Source: AP-15 sp035252905 (lineage in GTDB: Bacteria; Pseudomonadota; Alphaproteobacteria; ATCC43930; CGMCC-115725). From it: 64,000 nucleotides of DNA. The notes beneath the pieces were generated by a model. That model was not told the origin of the DNA. It searched no databases and worked only from the letters and a program-made list of their open reading frames with translations. The translations under genes were made by a program, and so were the position numbers. Shown piece by piece: positions 8,575 to 18,055 of the stretch. Positions within the stretch are counted from its first letter, which is position 1. The number at the start of each line of letters is the position of its first letter. The stretch is from contig DATFCQ010000051.1 of NCBI GenBank assembly GCA_035252905.1, positions 3,557 through 67,556 of the forward strand. The letters run 5' to 3'.

Positions 8575-10116
8575 ATGTCTGCGAGCATCGTCCGCGGCCT
8601 TGCGGTCGTCACCGAACCGGCCGACCGCCGCCATTGGCGGCAGATCGACGACGGCGCCGTATTGCAGCGCGACGGCGTCATCGCCGAGATCGGCCCGTTT
8701 GCCGAAGTGTCGGCGCGGCATCCCGATGTTCCGGTGATCGGCAGCGGCCGCCAGGTGGTGCTCCCCGGTTTTGTCAACGGCCATCATCACATCGGCCTGA
8801 CGCCGGTGCAGCACGGCTCGCCCGACATGCCGCTCGAATTGTGGTTTGTCACCCGGCTGGTCATGCGGCGGGTCGATCTCTATCTCGATACGCTCTATTC
8901 CGCCTTCGAGATGATCGCCTCCGGGATCACCACGGTGCAGCATCTGCACGGCTGGGCCCCGGGCGGACTCGACGCGGTCGAAGCGGCGGCGAACGAGGTG
9001 ATCCGCGCCTATCGGGACATCGGCATGCGGGTCTCCTACTCCTTTGCGGTGCGCGACCAGAACCGGCTCGTCTATCAGGACGACAAGGCTTTCACGGCGA
9101 GCCTGCCGGCCGCGCTGCAGCCGGCGGTGGAGCGCCACTTTGCGCGCTTCCAATTGTCGACCGCCGATCACGGCGCCTTGTTCGAGCATCTCCATGCCGC
9201 CTATCGCGGCGAGGAGCGGGTCAGAATCCAGCTCGCTCCGGCCAATCTCCATTGGTGCTCCGATGCGGCGCTCGCCATGCTCGCCGAGCTTTCCGAGCGC
9301 TACGACGCCCCGCTGCACCTGCATCTGGTCGAAACCGCCTATCAGAAGGAATATGCGCGGCGGCGCGGCGGCGGCACGGCTTTCGACATCATCGCCCGTT
9401 TCGGACTTCCGGGGCCGCGCCTGACGCTCGGCCACGGCGTATGGCTCAACGAAGCCGATCTCGACCAGGTTGCCGCGACCGGCACCCATATCTGCCACAA
9501 TTGCAGCTCCAACTTCCGCCTGCGCAGCGGCCTCGCGCCACTCAACGCGTTCGAGCAGCGCGGCATCAACACCGCGATCGGTCTCGACGAAGCCGGCATC
9601 AACGACGATCGCGACATATTGCAGGAGATGCGTCTGGTGTTGCGCGCGCATCGCGTGCCGGGAATGGACGAGGCGGAGGTTCCGAGCGTCGGCCAGGTCC
9701 TGCGCATGGCGACGATCGGCGGGGCGCTGACGACCCCGTTCGGCAGCCGGATCGGCACGCTCGCCGTCGGCAAGGCTGCCGATCTCGTTCTAATCGATTG
9801 GGACAGGCTCGCCTATCCTTATCTCGACCCGGAAACTCCGATGCTCGATGCGGTGATCCAGCGGGCGAAGAGCGACGGGGTCGATCTCGTCATGGTCGCG
9901 GGCGAGGTGGTCTACGAAGGGGGCCGGTTCACCCGCGTCGACCGTGACGCGGTCTTGCGCGAATTGCACCAGTCCTTGCAAGCTCCGCGCACCGAAGATG
10001 AGAGCGAGCGGCGCCTTCTGGCCAAGACGCTCCTGCCGCATGTCCGCCGCCTCTATGCCGGATATTTCGATCCCGAGGCGCATCTGCCCTATTATCGGGC
10101 GAGTTCGCGCCGGTAG
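8575..10116 (+). CDS. amidohydrolase (cytosine deaminase / SAH-MTA deaminase-like)
   Basis: A 513-residue metal-dependent hydrolase of the amidohydrolase superfamily. The N-terminal strand-rich domain leads into the metal site GFVNGHHHIG at about residue 68. Further ligands lie in LHLVETAYQ and GHGVWL, and the catalytic Asp region is IGLDEAGIN. Relatives deaminate or dechlorinate purine- and triazine-like rings. Here the usual HxH is HHH and the last motif reads GLDEAG instead of GTDG, so the substrate may differ. The ATG is preceded by GGGGGAAA. It is cytosolic and probably co-transcribed with the upstream TPR gene. Confidence 0.88.
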   Translation: MSASIVRGLAVVTEPADRRHWRQIDDGAVLQRDGVIAEIGPFAEVSARHPDVPVIGSGRQVVLPGFVNGHHHIGLTPVQHGSPDMPLELWFVTRLVMRRVDLYLDTLYSAFEMIASGITTVQHLHGWAPGGLDAVEAAANEVIRAYRDIGMRVSYSFAVRDQNRLVYQDDKAFTASLPAALQPAVERHFARFQLSTADHGALFEHLHAAYRGEERVRIQLAPANLHWCSDAALAMLAELSERYDAPLHLHLVETAYQKEYARRRGGGTAFDIIARFGLPGPRLTLGHGVWLNEADLDQVAATGTHICHNCSSNFRLRSGLAPLNAFEQRGINTAIGLDEAGINDDRDILQEMRLVLRAHRVPGMDEAEVPSVGQVLRMATIGGALTTPFGSRIGTLAVGKAADLVLIDWDRLAYPYLDPETPMLDAVIQRAKSDGVDLVMVAGEVVYEGGRFTRVDRDAVLRELHQSLQAPRTEDESERRLLAKTLLPHVRRLYAGYFDPEAHLPYYRASSRR

Positions 10117-10123
10117 TCATCTT

Positions 10124-10226
10124 GGCGGAATGCGCTGCGCTTTTCCGCCCTACATCGTCCTCGTAGGGCGGAAGAGCGCAGCGTATTCCGCCGACTTCGC
10201 GGCACGCGCAATCAAACAGGTTCTCA
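10124..10226. repeat. REP-doublet-like intergenic element, copy 3
   Basis: Arms GGCGGAATGCGCTGCGCTTT (continuing TCCGCCCTAC) and GTAGGGCGGAAGAGC...TATTCCGCC around an 8-base spacer. The right outer end, read on the minus strand, is TGAGAACCTGTTTGATT. Its TGA is the stop codon of the adjacent minus-strand SRAP gene. Confidence 0.85.
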
Positions 10227-10886
10227 GGACGTTTCCTGCACCGGGGCGAGCAGTCCCACGTCGTCGTTCTGTATGCTGTTCACTCGCTCGCTTATTGTTG
10301 TAATGGTGAGCCCGCTCGTATAGGGAACGAGCAGTCTCTTTGCCGTCGCAGCCGGCGCGGTCAGCCAGCGCTGATAATCGGCCGGCGCAATGATCGCCGG
10401 CATGCGGTCGTGCACTTCGCTGATCAGCTTGCTCGCCTCCGTGGTGATGATCGTGAAGGTCTCGACGGGCTCGCCTTTGTCCGGCTCCCATCTCTCCCAC
10501 AGCCCGGCAAAGGCGATCAGCCCGCCATTACGGAGCGCGATCTTGTAGGGCTGCCTCCTCGCACCCTGGGACCGCCATTCATAAAAACCGTTTGCCGGCA
10601 CGAGACATCGCTGCGTCTGAAAGGGTGTATTGAATACAGATTTCGTTTCGATTGTGTCGGCACGAGCATTGATCATGCTGGAACCGATCGAGAGATCGCG
10701 CGACCAGGGCGGCACCAGGCCCCAGCGCGCAAGACGAATAACCCTGATTTTTCCTTCGGCGATTACGATCGGCGCCGACTGCGTCGGCGCAATATTGTAT
10801 CGCGGACCGAGATCGGCAGCTCCCCCGGTCTTGAACTGCTTTCTGATTTCAGCCGGCGTGGCGGTGAGATAGAAGCGACTGCACAT
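10224..10886 (-). CDS. SOS-response-associated peptidase family protein (HMCES/YedK type)
   Basis: A 220-residue SRAP protein that forms a covalent cross-link to abasic sites in single-stranded DNA through its N-terminal Cys2 after Met removal. All hallmark residues are visible: MCSRF with Cys2, NARAD with Asn73, GFYEW with Glu103 and HDRMP with His159. Its length is that of E. coli YedK. It probably works at stalled replication forks. The start is ATG 10886 because Cys2 must follow directly. The stop codon is supplied by the end of a REP-like element. Neighbours do not suggest an operon. Confidence 0.95.
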   Translation of the reverse strand: MCSRFYLTATPAEIRKQFKTGGAADLGPRYNIAPTQSAPIVIAEGKIRVIRLARWGLVPPWSRDLSIGSSMINARADTIETKSVFNTPFQTQRCLVPANGFYEWRSQGARRQPYKIALRNGGLIAFAGLWERWEPDKGEPVETFTIITTEASKLISEVHDRMPAIIAPADYQRWLTAPAATAKRLLVPYTSGLTITTISERVNSIQNDDVGLLAPVQETS

Positions 10887-10958
10887 GCGCCGGATTATAG
10901 CACGTCGGTTTACGGCGCAACGGTCTCGACGCGACCGCGGCGGCTTGCCGGGATCGGC

Positions 10959-11735
10959 CTAACGGATCGACGCCGGTGCCTGCGGAACGGTCTGCCAGAA
11001 CTCCGGGTCGTGTCCGTAGAAGATGCGGGCGCCGCCCGCTTCGAGCGCCGCGAGCCGGTCGAGCGAGGCCAGCATCGCGCCGCGGTCGTGGACCCGCTGC
11101 GGCAGGCGCCGCTCGCGCAATGTGCGGCAGAAATAGCAGGCATCGGCGGCAAGGACGACTTCGCCGCCGTCAAGCCGCACCCTCAGCGATTGATGCCCCG
11201 GCGTGTGTCCGTAAGTCGGCAGGCAGACGACCGATCCGTCGCCGAAAACGTCGTGCTCGCCGTCGAGGAGCAAGCGCTTGTGGCCAAGGTCAAAGTCGCG
11301 CCGGTTGAAGCCGTGCGGCACGGCGATATCGGGGTCCATGCCGGCATCCCATTCGCGCCGCTGCACCAGCATCGTCGCGTTGGGAATGAGGGCGTTGCCG
11401 CCGACATGATCGAAATGGAGATGCGAATTGATCAGGATGCCGACCCGCTCCGGGTCGCGGCCGATCGCCATCAGGCGCGCGCTGACCTCCTCTCCCGGGC
11501 AATAGTCGAAGTCGAACAATCCGCCGATGCGGGTCCCGACCCGCGCGGTCGGATCGCTTTGACAGTCCGGGTGCATGCCGCTGTCGAACAGCGCCACGCC
11601 CCTCGGATGCTCGATCAGATAGGCAGGGATGGGAACCCTGATCCGGCCCTCGCCGCCCTCCATCAGACGGCCCAGATCGCCGATAACATGGCCGCAGGTC
11701 ATCGCGAAGAGCTTGATATCCACCGCTTTCCTCAT
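10959..11735 (-). CDS. metallo-beta-lactamase fold hydrolase, N-acyl-homoserine lactonase-like
   Basis: A 258-residue MBL-fold protein with the dinuclear zinc motif HLHFDH (residues 105-110), GHTPGHQ with His177, a bridging Asp near residue 198 and a final YGHD. The overall pattern, including the long N-terminal strands and LINSHLHFDHVGGN, is that of AiiA/AttM-type lactonases, which open the lactone ring of quorum-sensing signals. Other lactones are possible substrates, which would also fit the catabolic surroundings. There is no signal peptide. It lies 27 bases downstream of asnS on the same strand. Confidence 0.85.
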   Translation of the reverse strand: MRKAVDIKLFAMTCGHVIGDLGRLMEGGEGRIRVPIPAYLIEHPRGVALFDSGMHPDCQSDPTARVGTRIGGLFDFDYCPGEEVSARLMAIGRDPERVGILINSHLHFDHVGGNALIPNATMLVQRREWDAGMDPDIAVPHGFNRRDFDLGHKRLLLDGEHDVFGDGSVVCLPTYGHTPGHQSLRVRLDGGEVVLAADACYFCRTLRERRLPQRVHDRGAMLASLDRLAALEAGGARIFYGHDPEFWQTVPQAPASIR

Positions 11736-11762
11736 GTCGGAGCATCATCCGTCAGCTATGCC

Positions 11763-13169
<1,407 letters not shown>

Positions 13170-13274
13170 CGGTCGAGAGTGACTCAGGCCGCGCGACCTT
13201 GTCCAGCGGTGCCAGGAACCCGTTTGAGCGGGCCTTGCGTGACGCCTTTCGCGGCATCCGCGGGCCGCCTGTTC

Positions 13275-13303
13275 CGCCTGTTTTTTCAGGTGAAAAACAG
13301 GCG
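13275..13303. other. perfect 11-bp hairpin upstream of asnS
   Basis: CGCCTGTTTTT and AAAAACAGGCG form a perfect 11-bp stem around a 7-base loop, within the 466-base stretch between asnS and the VOC gene. The symmetrical T and A runs would allow it to act as a terminator in either direction. It could equally be a small palindromic repeat. The rest of this intergenic stretch, apart from two repeats at its right end, holds no gene that I can support. Confidence 0.5.
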
Positions 13304-13496
13304 GCGCTACCCATCGACCGATAATTGTACGGGCAGCCCCGACGAAATCCGATCCTGCGCATCGCAGCTTGCGGGAACCTACATCATCAATGCTGATTTG
13401 TCAATAAGAGATTGCTTTCTTGGCACTGTCGAGATGCGACTTGGAACCCGATCCTGTGGCGCTCCAAGGCATTCGAGAGCCTGTGTTCATAGATTC

Positions 13497-13531
13497 CGGG
13501 TTCGCGGGCGATGCCCGCGCCCCGGAATGAC
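13497..13531. repeat. short GC-rich palindrome of the chromosomal dispersed type
   Basis: The arms around CGGGCGATGCCCG and the ends TCCGGG/CCCGGA fold back on each other. It resembles the common intergenic palindromes of alphaproteobacteria and is related in style to the one at 44,090-44,125. It sits just left of REP copy 4. Confidence 0.45.
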
Positions 13532-13555
13532 AATAATTCCGGATTCTTGCCCAGC

Positions 13556-13640
13556 CGCTGCGCTATTCCGCCCTACGAGGACGGTGTAGGGCGGAATAGC
13601 GCAGCGCATTCCGCCAAGCTGAACCAAACAGGCGCTCAGC
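13556..13640. repeat. REP-doublet-like intergenic element, copy 4
   Basis: Arms CGCTGCGCTATTCCGCCCTA and GTAGGGCGGAATAGCGCAGC (continuing GCATTCCGCC) around a 9-base spacer. The left arm is shortened. The right outer end on the minus strand reads TGAGCGCCTGTTTGG, and its TGA is the stop codon of the adjacent VOC gene, as with copy 3 and the SRAP gene. Confidence 0.8.
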
Positions 13641-14055
13641 ATTGCATCAATTCGATGCTGACGCCGTCGGGGGCGGCGACGTAGCACAATAGATTGCCGC
13701 CGACGCCTTTCTTCAGCTCGACCGGGAAACGCACGCCTTTGGCCTGCAGCGCGGCGCAGAAGGCGGCGAGATCGCCCTGGTACAGAAAGCCGAAATGGTC
13801 GGTTCCCCACGCATTGTGGCTGGAAAAATCCGCATAGTGCCGGATCGGTCGCGCGGCGACCGGGTCTTCGCCCGGCCGCCGGCCGCGGATCAGGATCGTC
13901 ATGCCGCCGAGATCGACAAAGATCTGCGGAGCGCCGCGAGCGATCGCGTCGGCGGCGATCGTGGCGCCGAACATCTCGACATACCATTCGGCCGAGGCTC
14001 TGGGATTTTCGCTGATGATGTGGACATGGTCGAATTTGAACGCCGGGTTGCTCAT
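13636..14055 (-). CDS. VOC (glyoxalase) family protein
   Basis: A 139-residue vicinal-oxygen-chelate protein. FDHVHIISENP with a metal-site His lies near residue 10, HFGFLY near the middle and DGVSIELMQC at the C-terminus with the metal-site Glu. This is one full VOC module, so the active form is probably a dimer. The chosen start is ATG 14055 (MSNPAFKF); a start 15 bases further upstream is possible. The stop codon coincides with the outer end of REP copy 4. It lies 16 bases downstream of the double CoA-transferase gene, so the two are probably co-transcribed. Confidence 0.85.
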   Translation of the reverse strand: MSNPAFKFDHVHIISENPRASAEWYVEMFGATIAADAIARGAPQIFVDLGGMTILIRGRRPGEDPVAARPIRHYADFSSHNAWGTDHFGFLYQGDLAAFCAALQAKGVRFPVELKKGVGGNLLCYVAAPDGVSIELMQC

Positions 14056-14071
14056 GATTTTGCCCCGCACA

Positions 14072-16684
14072 TCAGATCACGCCCTCCTCGGCTAGCTGCT
14101 CCACTTCGCGCGGCGAGCGGCCGAGCAATTCGGTGAGCACCCACAGATTGTCCTCGCCGTAGCAGGGGGCGCCGCGATTGGTCGGGCCGCCGATATAGGC
14201 GGGCGTGGCGCTGAACTTGATCGGCAGTTCATAGATCGGCCAGGTGCCGATCTTGGTGCCGGTAACTTCGGTCAGCCACTTCAGATGGCGCAATTGCGGA
14301 TCGGTGTCGCAGCGGTCCTCGGCGTTCTGGCACACCCCGGCCGGCACGCCGGCGCGCTGCAGTTTGATCATGCAGTCATAGCGGTCCTGCGTGCGGGTCC
14401 AGGCTTCCACCGCAGTGTCGAGCGCGTCCTGATGCAACAGCCGGCGCTCCAATGTGTCGAAGCGCCGGTCGTCGAGCCAGGCGCCCTGCTCCGACACCTG
14501 CGCCAGGGCGCGCCACTCGGCGTCGGTGAAGCAGGCGATGGCGATCCAGCGGTCCAGGCCCTTGCAGCGATAGGCGCCGTGCGGCGCTGCCGGCTTGTAG
14601 GGCGAGCGGTTGCCGTAGCGGCGCCATGCGCGCCCGTTGGCCGACCAGTCGAGGATCGTCGCGCCGGTCAGGAAGATGCCCGCCTCGCATTGCGAGGCGT
14701 CGATCCACTGGCCCTCGCCGGTGCGCTCGCGGTGATAGATCGCACCGAGCAAGGCCAGCGCGTAACCGTAGGCGCCCATCCAGTCGAGATAGGAATAGCC
14801 CCACCCGACCGGCATCGCCGGCTCGGGCAGGCCCGACATGTCGCCCTGCCCGGCAAAGGCCGCGGCGACCGGGCCGACGGTGCGCATCCGCCCGTAGGTG
14901 CCGTGCGCCCCCATCCCGGATTGCTGGATGTAGATGATGTCCGGCCGGATGCGCTTCATTACGTCGTAGCCGAGCCCGAGGCGCTGCAATACCCCCGGCG
15001 AGAACCCCTCGGCGACGACGTCGCAGACGCGCACGAGGTCCTTGGCAATCTCCAATCCCTTGGGGTGGCGGATGTTCAGCGAGAGGCCGCGCTTGCCGGC
15101 ATTCTTGTTGTTGAACTGCCCGCCCATATCGGAGTCGCGGACGGGAGGCAAGGGGCCGGTCGCCCTGTCGCGCGCCGCGCGGCCGCCGACCGGCGCCATC
15201 GCCGCCAGCCGCGTGTCGGGATTGTCCTTCCATTCCACCTTGAAGCTTTCCGCCCCCATCGCGGCAAGAAAGCGGGTGCCGCCGGCGGAGGCGAGAAACC
15301 ACGCAAAATCGAGGATTTTGATCCCTTGCAGCGGGAACGGCTTGTTATGGAGCGCCGAGAGCCTCGGGTTCGCGACGGCGCGCGGCGCGGCCGGGACAGA
15401 GGGGCGCCGCGCCGCTTCGCCCAGCACGGCCTCCGTGTCTTCGCCCAACAGCGGCGCGCGCCGCCCGACCTGCCAGCTAGTTTTATTGCTCAGCCATTTG
15501 CTGGTCGGGTAGCGAAAATTGCGGCCGTGTTCGGGATGGGGCACGTCGGCAAAGGTCTTGCGCGTCAGCCAGTGCTCGTCCTGCGCATTCTCGTGCGGCT
15601 TGCGCAATGGCGCCCACAGGAGCCCGGCATTCTGCGCCTCGCGCCACGGCATGTCGGCATAGGTCCAGGCGCGGATGAAGCGCTGCACCACATCCAGCAT
15701 GTGCGCCCGCGTCTCGTCGCCGGCGGCCGATCCGGGCACCTGGCGCGCCCGCAGATCGACCTCCGGGGCAGGCGGCTGCAGATCGGCCTGCATGCCGTAT
15801 TGCGAGAGCAGCGGCACCAGGTTTTTCAGGTCGCGCGCCCCCATGCCGTGCGAGATGAACCAGCGCCCGTCCTTGGTATGGCTGATGCTGGGCGAATGGT
15901 TGGGCGTTTCTGCGGCATGGCGGTTGGTCAGCCGCCATAAGGGCACGCGCCGCATCACCCAATGCATGATGTCGAGTTCGGGGTTCTTCGCCACCGCCTC
16001 GTGGATTGCGACCGACACGTCCTGGCCGCGGCCGCTCCTGTGCCGGTGGATCAATGCGGCGACGATCCCGGTCGCCAACTGCTCGCCGGCAATGTGGTAG
16101 GCGTGCCAGATTTGCGGCGCGATCGGCGGCGTGTCGTAGGCGAGGTTCGGGTCCGGATCATAGCCGCAATTCATCATCACCCCGCCGAGCGCGAGATGGA
16201 CGAGATCGCAGCCCTTGAAATCCTGCCACGGCCCGTCATCGCCGAACGGCGTCATGCGCGCGATCACCAGTTGCGGAAAGCGCGCGCCGAGCGCGGCGCG
16301 GTCGAGCTCCAGGGCGGTGTAGAGCGCCCCGCAACTCGCATCCAGGAGGATGTCGGCGCCCGCCAACAGGTTCAGCAGATGCGCGCGCCCGGGGGGCTCG
16401 CGCAAATCGAGCACGACGGATTTCTTGTTGCGGTTGTAGGTCCAGAAGAACAGCGAGCGCTCCGGCCCCGGCCGGTCCTCCAGGAACGGGCCGATCCGCC
16501 GCGTTGCATTGCCTTCCGGCGGCTCGATCTTGACCACCTCGGCGCCGAGGCCGGCGAGCAGCAGCCCGGTATATTCCGCGCGCTCGTCGGCGATCTCGAT
16601 CACGCGCAGACCGGCCAATATGCCGGGACCCGCATCGCCCATCATCTCGCCCGGTCCCTGCGCGGGCGCGCCGGCTCCCGACAT
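14072..16684 (-). CDS. double-domain class III (CaiB/BaiF) CoA-transferase
   Basis: An 870-residue fusion of two CaiB/BaiF domains; single-domain members are about 400 residues. The N-half starts near residue 23 (ILAGLRVIEIADERAEYTG) and carries a candidate catalytic Asp160 in GCDLVHLALGG. The C-half starts near residue 445 (LQGIKILDFAWFLA); at the matching position it has VGPVAAAFAG, with Gly in place of Asp. The two halves match, in the same order, the separate proteins at 47,639 and 48,898. Class III enzymes move CoA between carboxylic acids through an aspartyl-CoA thioester. The ATG is preceded by GGAAAGGA. Substrate unknown. Confidence 0.92.
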   Translation of the reverse strand: MSGAGAPAQGPGEMMGDAGPGILAGLRVIEIADERAEYTGLLLAGLGAEVVKIEPPEGNATRRIGPFLEDRPGPERSLFFWTYNRNKKSVVLDLREPPGRAHLLNLLAGADILLDASCGALYTALELDRAALGARFPQLVIARMTPFGDDGPWQDFKGCDLVHLALGGVMMNCGYDPDPNLAYDTPPIAPQIWHAYHIAGEQLATGIVAALIHRHRSGRGQDVSVAIHEAVAKNPELDIMHWVMRRVPLWRLTNRHAAETPNHSPSISHTKDGRWFISHGMGARDLKNLVPLLSQYGMQADLQPPAPEVDLRARQVPGSAAGDETRAHMLDVVQRFIRAWTYADMPWREAQNAGLLWAPLRKPHENAQDEHWLTRKTFADVPHPEHGRNFRYPTSKWLSNKTSWQVGRRAPLLGEDTEAVLGEAARRPSVPAAPRAVANPRLSALHNKPFPLQGIKILDFAWFLASAGGTRFLAAMGAESFKVEWKDNPDTRLAAMAPVGGRAARDRATGPLPPVRDSDMGGQFNNKNAGKRGLSLNIRHPKGLEIAKDLVRVCDVVAEGFSPGVLQRLGLGYDVMKRIRPDIIYIQQSGMGAHGTYGRMRTVGPVAAAFAGQGDMSGLPEPAMPVGWGYSYLDWMGAYGYALALLGAIYHRERTGEGQWIDASQCEAGIFLTGATILDWSANGRAWRRYGNRSPYKPAAPHGAYRCKGLDRWIAIACFTDAEWRALAQVSEQGAWLDDRRFDTLERRLLHQDALDTAVEAWTRTQDRYDCMIKLQRAGVPAGVCQNAEDRCDTDPQLRHLKWLTEVTGTKIGTWPIYELPIKFSATPAYIGGPTNRGAPCYGEDNLWVLTELLGRSPREVEQLAEEGVI

Positions 16685-16868
16685 GGCGTTCCTTTCCCTC
16701 AGAGCTGTGCCGGGGCCTGTCCCGGTCCTCTCCGGCTCGATTGTGCTGGACCCGGCGCGGTTGTCAACGCGCCGAGGGTCGGCCCGCGCGAAGCCGGTTG
16801 CGCCGGCGGCTCGAAGGCGAGATGATGGTTCGAGAACGGCAGCTTTGCACCGACAAGGGGGAGCGACG

Positions 16869-17615
16869 ATGGCCTATGAAGGCATGATTGCGGAAACCAT
16901 TTCGATCATCGGCGACAAGAACGAGCCGATCTCGGCCTATGTGGCGCGGCCGTTGGGCCCGGGCCCCTTCCCCGGCATGGTGCTCTTGCATCATGCGCCC
17001 GGCTGGGACGAGTGGTACCGCGAGGCCACCCGTAAATTCGCGCATCACGGCTACGCGGCTATCAGCCACAACCTCTATCACCGCGCCGGCGAAGGCAAAG
17101 CCGACGACGTCGCCGCCAAGGTGCGCGCCGAGGGCGGCGTCCCCGATGCGCAGGTCATCGGCGACACCGAAGGCGCGGTCCAATGGCTGCGCGCCCAGCC
17201 CTGGCTCAACGGCAAGGTCGGGGTCATCGGCACCTGCTCGGGCGGGCGGCAAACCTTTCTGTTCGCTTGTCATACCAAGAGCATAGACGCCGCGGCCGAT
17301 CTGTGGGGTGGCCGCGTCGTGATGAGCCGGGAGGAATTGAACCCGAAGCAGCCGACCCCGCCGATCGAGTTCACCCGAAACCTGTCCTGCCCGCTCTTGG
17401 GTCTGTTCGGCAACGAGGATCGCGCCCCAACGCCGGAGCAGGTCGACCAGCACGAGGCCGAGCTTAAGAAACACGGCAAGGACTACGAGTTCCACCGCTA
17501 CGACGGCGCCGGGCACGGCTTCTTCTATTACGACCGGCCGATGTACCGTATCGAGCAGGCCCTGGACGGCTGGCAGAAGGTGTTCGCGTTCTTCGGCAAG
17601 CACCTGAAGGCATAA
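16869..17615 (+). CDS. dienelactone hydrolase family protein
   Basis: A 248-residue alpha/beta hydrolase of the dienelactone hydrolase family, with the nucleophile Cys123 in GTCSGG, Asp184 in GNEDRAPT and His216 in GAGHGFF, i.e. a Cys-Asp-His triad. Classic members open dienelactones in chlorocatechol or modified ortho-cleavage pathways. No signal peptide is seen. The start ATG 16869 follows GGGGGAGCGACG; upstream in-frame starts lie in non-coding DNA. A small unknown gene follows after 7 bases, so the two form an operon. Confidence 0.92.
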   Translation: MAYEGMIAETISIIGDKNEPISAYVARPLGPGPFPGMVLLHHAPGWDEWYREATRKFAHHGYAAISHNLYHRAGEGKADDVAAKVRAEGGVPDAQVIGDTEGAVQWLRAQPWLNGKVGVIGTCSGGRQTFLFACHTKSIDAAADLWGGRVVMSREELNPKQPTPPIEFTRNLSCPLLGLFGNEDRAPTPEQVDQHEAELKKHGKDYEFHRYDGAGHGFFYYDRPMYRIEQALDGWQKVFAFFGKHLKA

Positions 17616-17622
17616 CGCCGGC

Positions 17623-17898
17623 ATGTGCACCTCGATTGTCGAGGTCGTCGGCGCAGACGGCGCCGGCAAGGGCGAGGGCGGGTGGTTCACGCTGACCCAC
17701 TCGGTGGTGTCCTACGACCACCCGCACCACGCTCTGTTGGAAGAGGCCATCACGATCGACTTCGTGAACCCCGCGCTGGGCCCCGGCGCGCGGGTCGCGG
17801 TCGAGTTGACCTTGGAAGCGGCCAAGGAATTGAGCGGCGCACTCGCCAAGGCGATCGCCGCGGCCGAGATTGCGGAAAGCGGGCGATTGCGGGGGTAA
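17623..17898 (+). CDS. small conserved protein (DUF6295-like)
   Basis: A 91-residue protein beginning MCTSIVEVVGADGAGKGEGG and containing VSYDHPHHALLEEAITIDFV. This pattern resembles a small family annotated elsewhere as DUF6295, from memory. No known catalytic motif is present, although Cys2 and the DHPHH cluster could bind metal. It sits 7 bases after the dienelactone hydrolase stop, so it is probably translated from the same message. Function unknown. Confidence 0.7.
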   Translation: MCTSIVEVVGADGAGKGEGGWFTLTHSVVSYDHPHHALLEEAITIDFVNPALGPGARVAVELTLEAAKELSGALAKAIAAAEIAESGRLRG

Positions 17899-17928
17899 CA
17901 CTCGATCCTTAATCGGAATTTGCGTGGT

Positions 17929-18014
17929 TCACCCCCTCCCGAACCCTCCCCCATCAAGGGGGAGGGTTTTCTGTTTGCTCTCTCTTCCCCTTGATGGGGG
18001 AGAGGCGGGGGTGA
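17929..18014. repeat. palindromic dispersed repeat between convergent genes
   Basis: An outer inverted repeat CACCCCC/GGGGGTG encloses an inner pair of CCCTCCCCCATCAAGGGGGA-type hairpins. This sequence type is common between genes in alphaproteobacteria. Placed between two convergent genes, it may serve as a bidirectional terminator. Confidence 0.7.
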
Positions 18015-18055
18015 TGCGGCGCCGCCTGGGCGCCGCATCCGCGGCCTTCCTTCCG

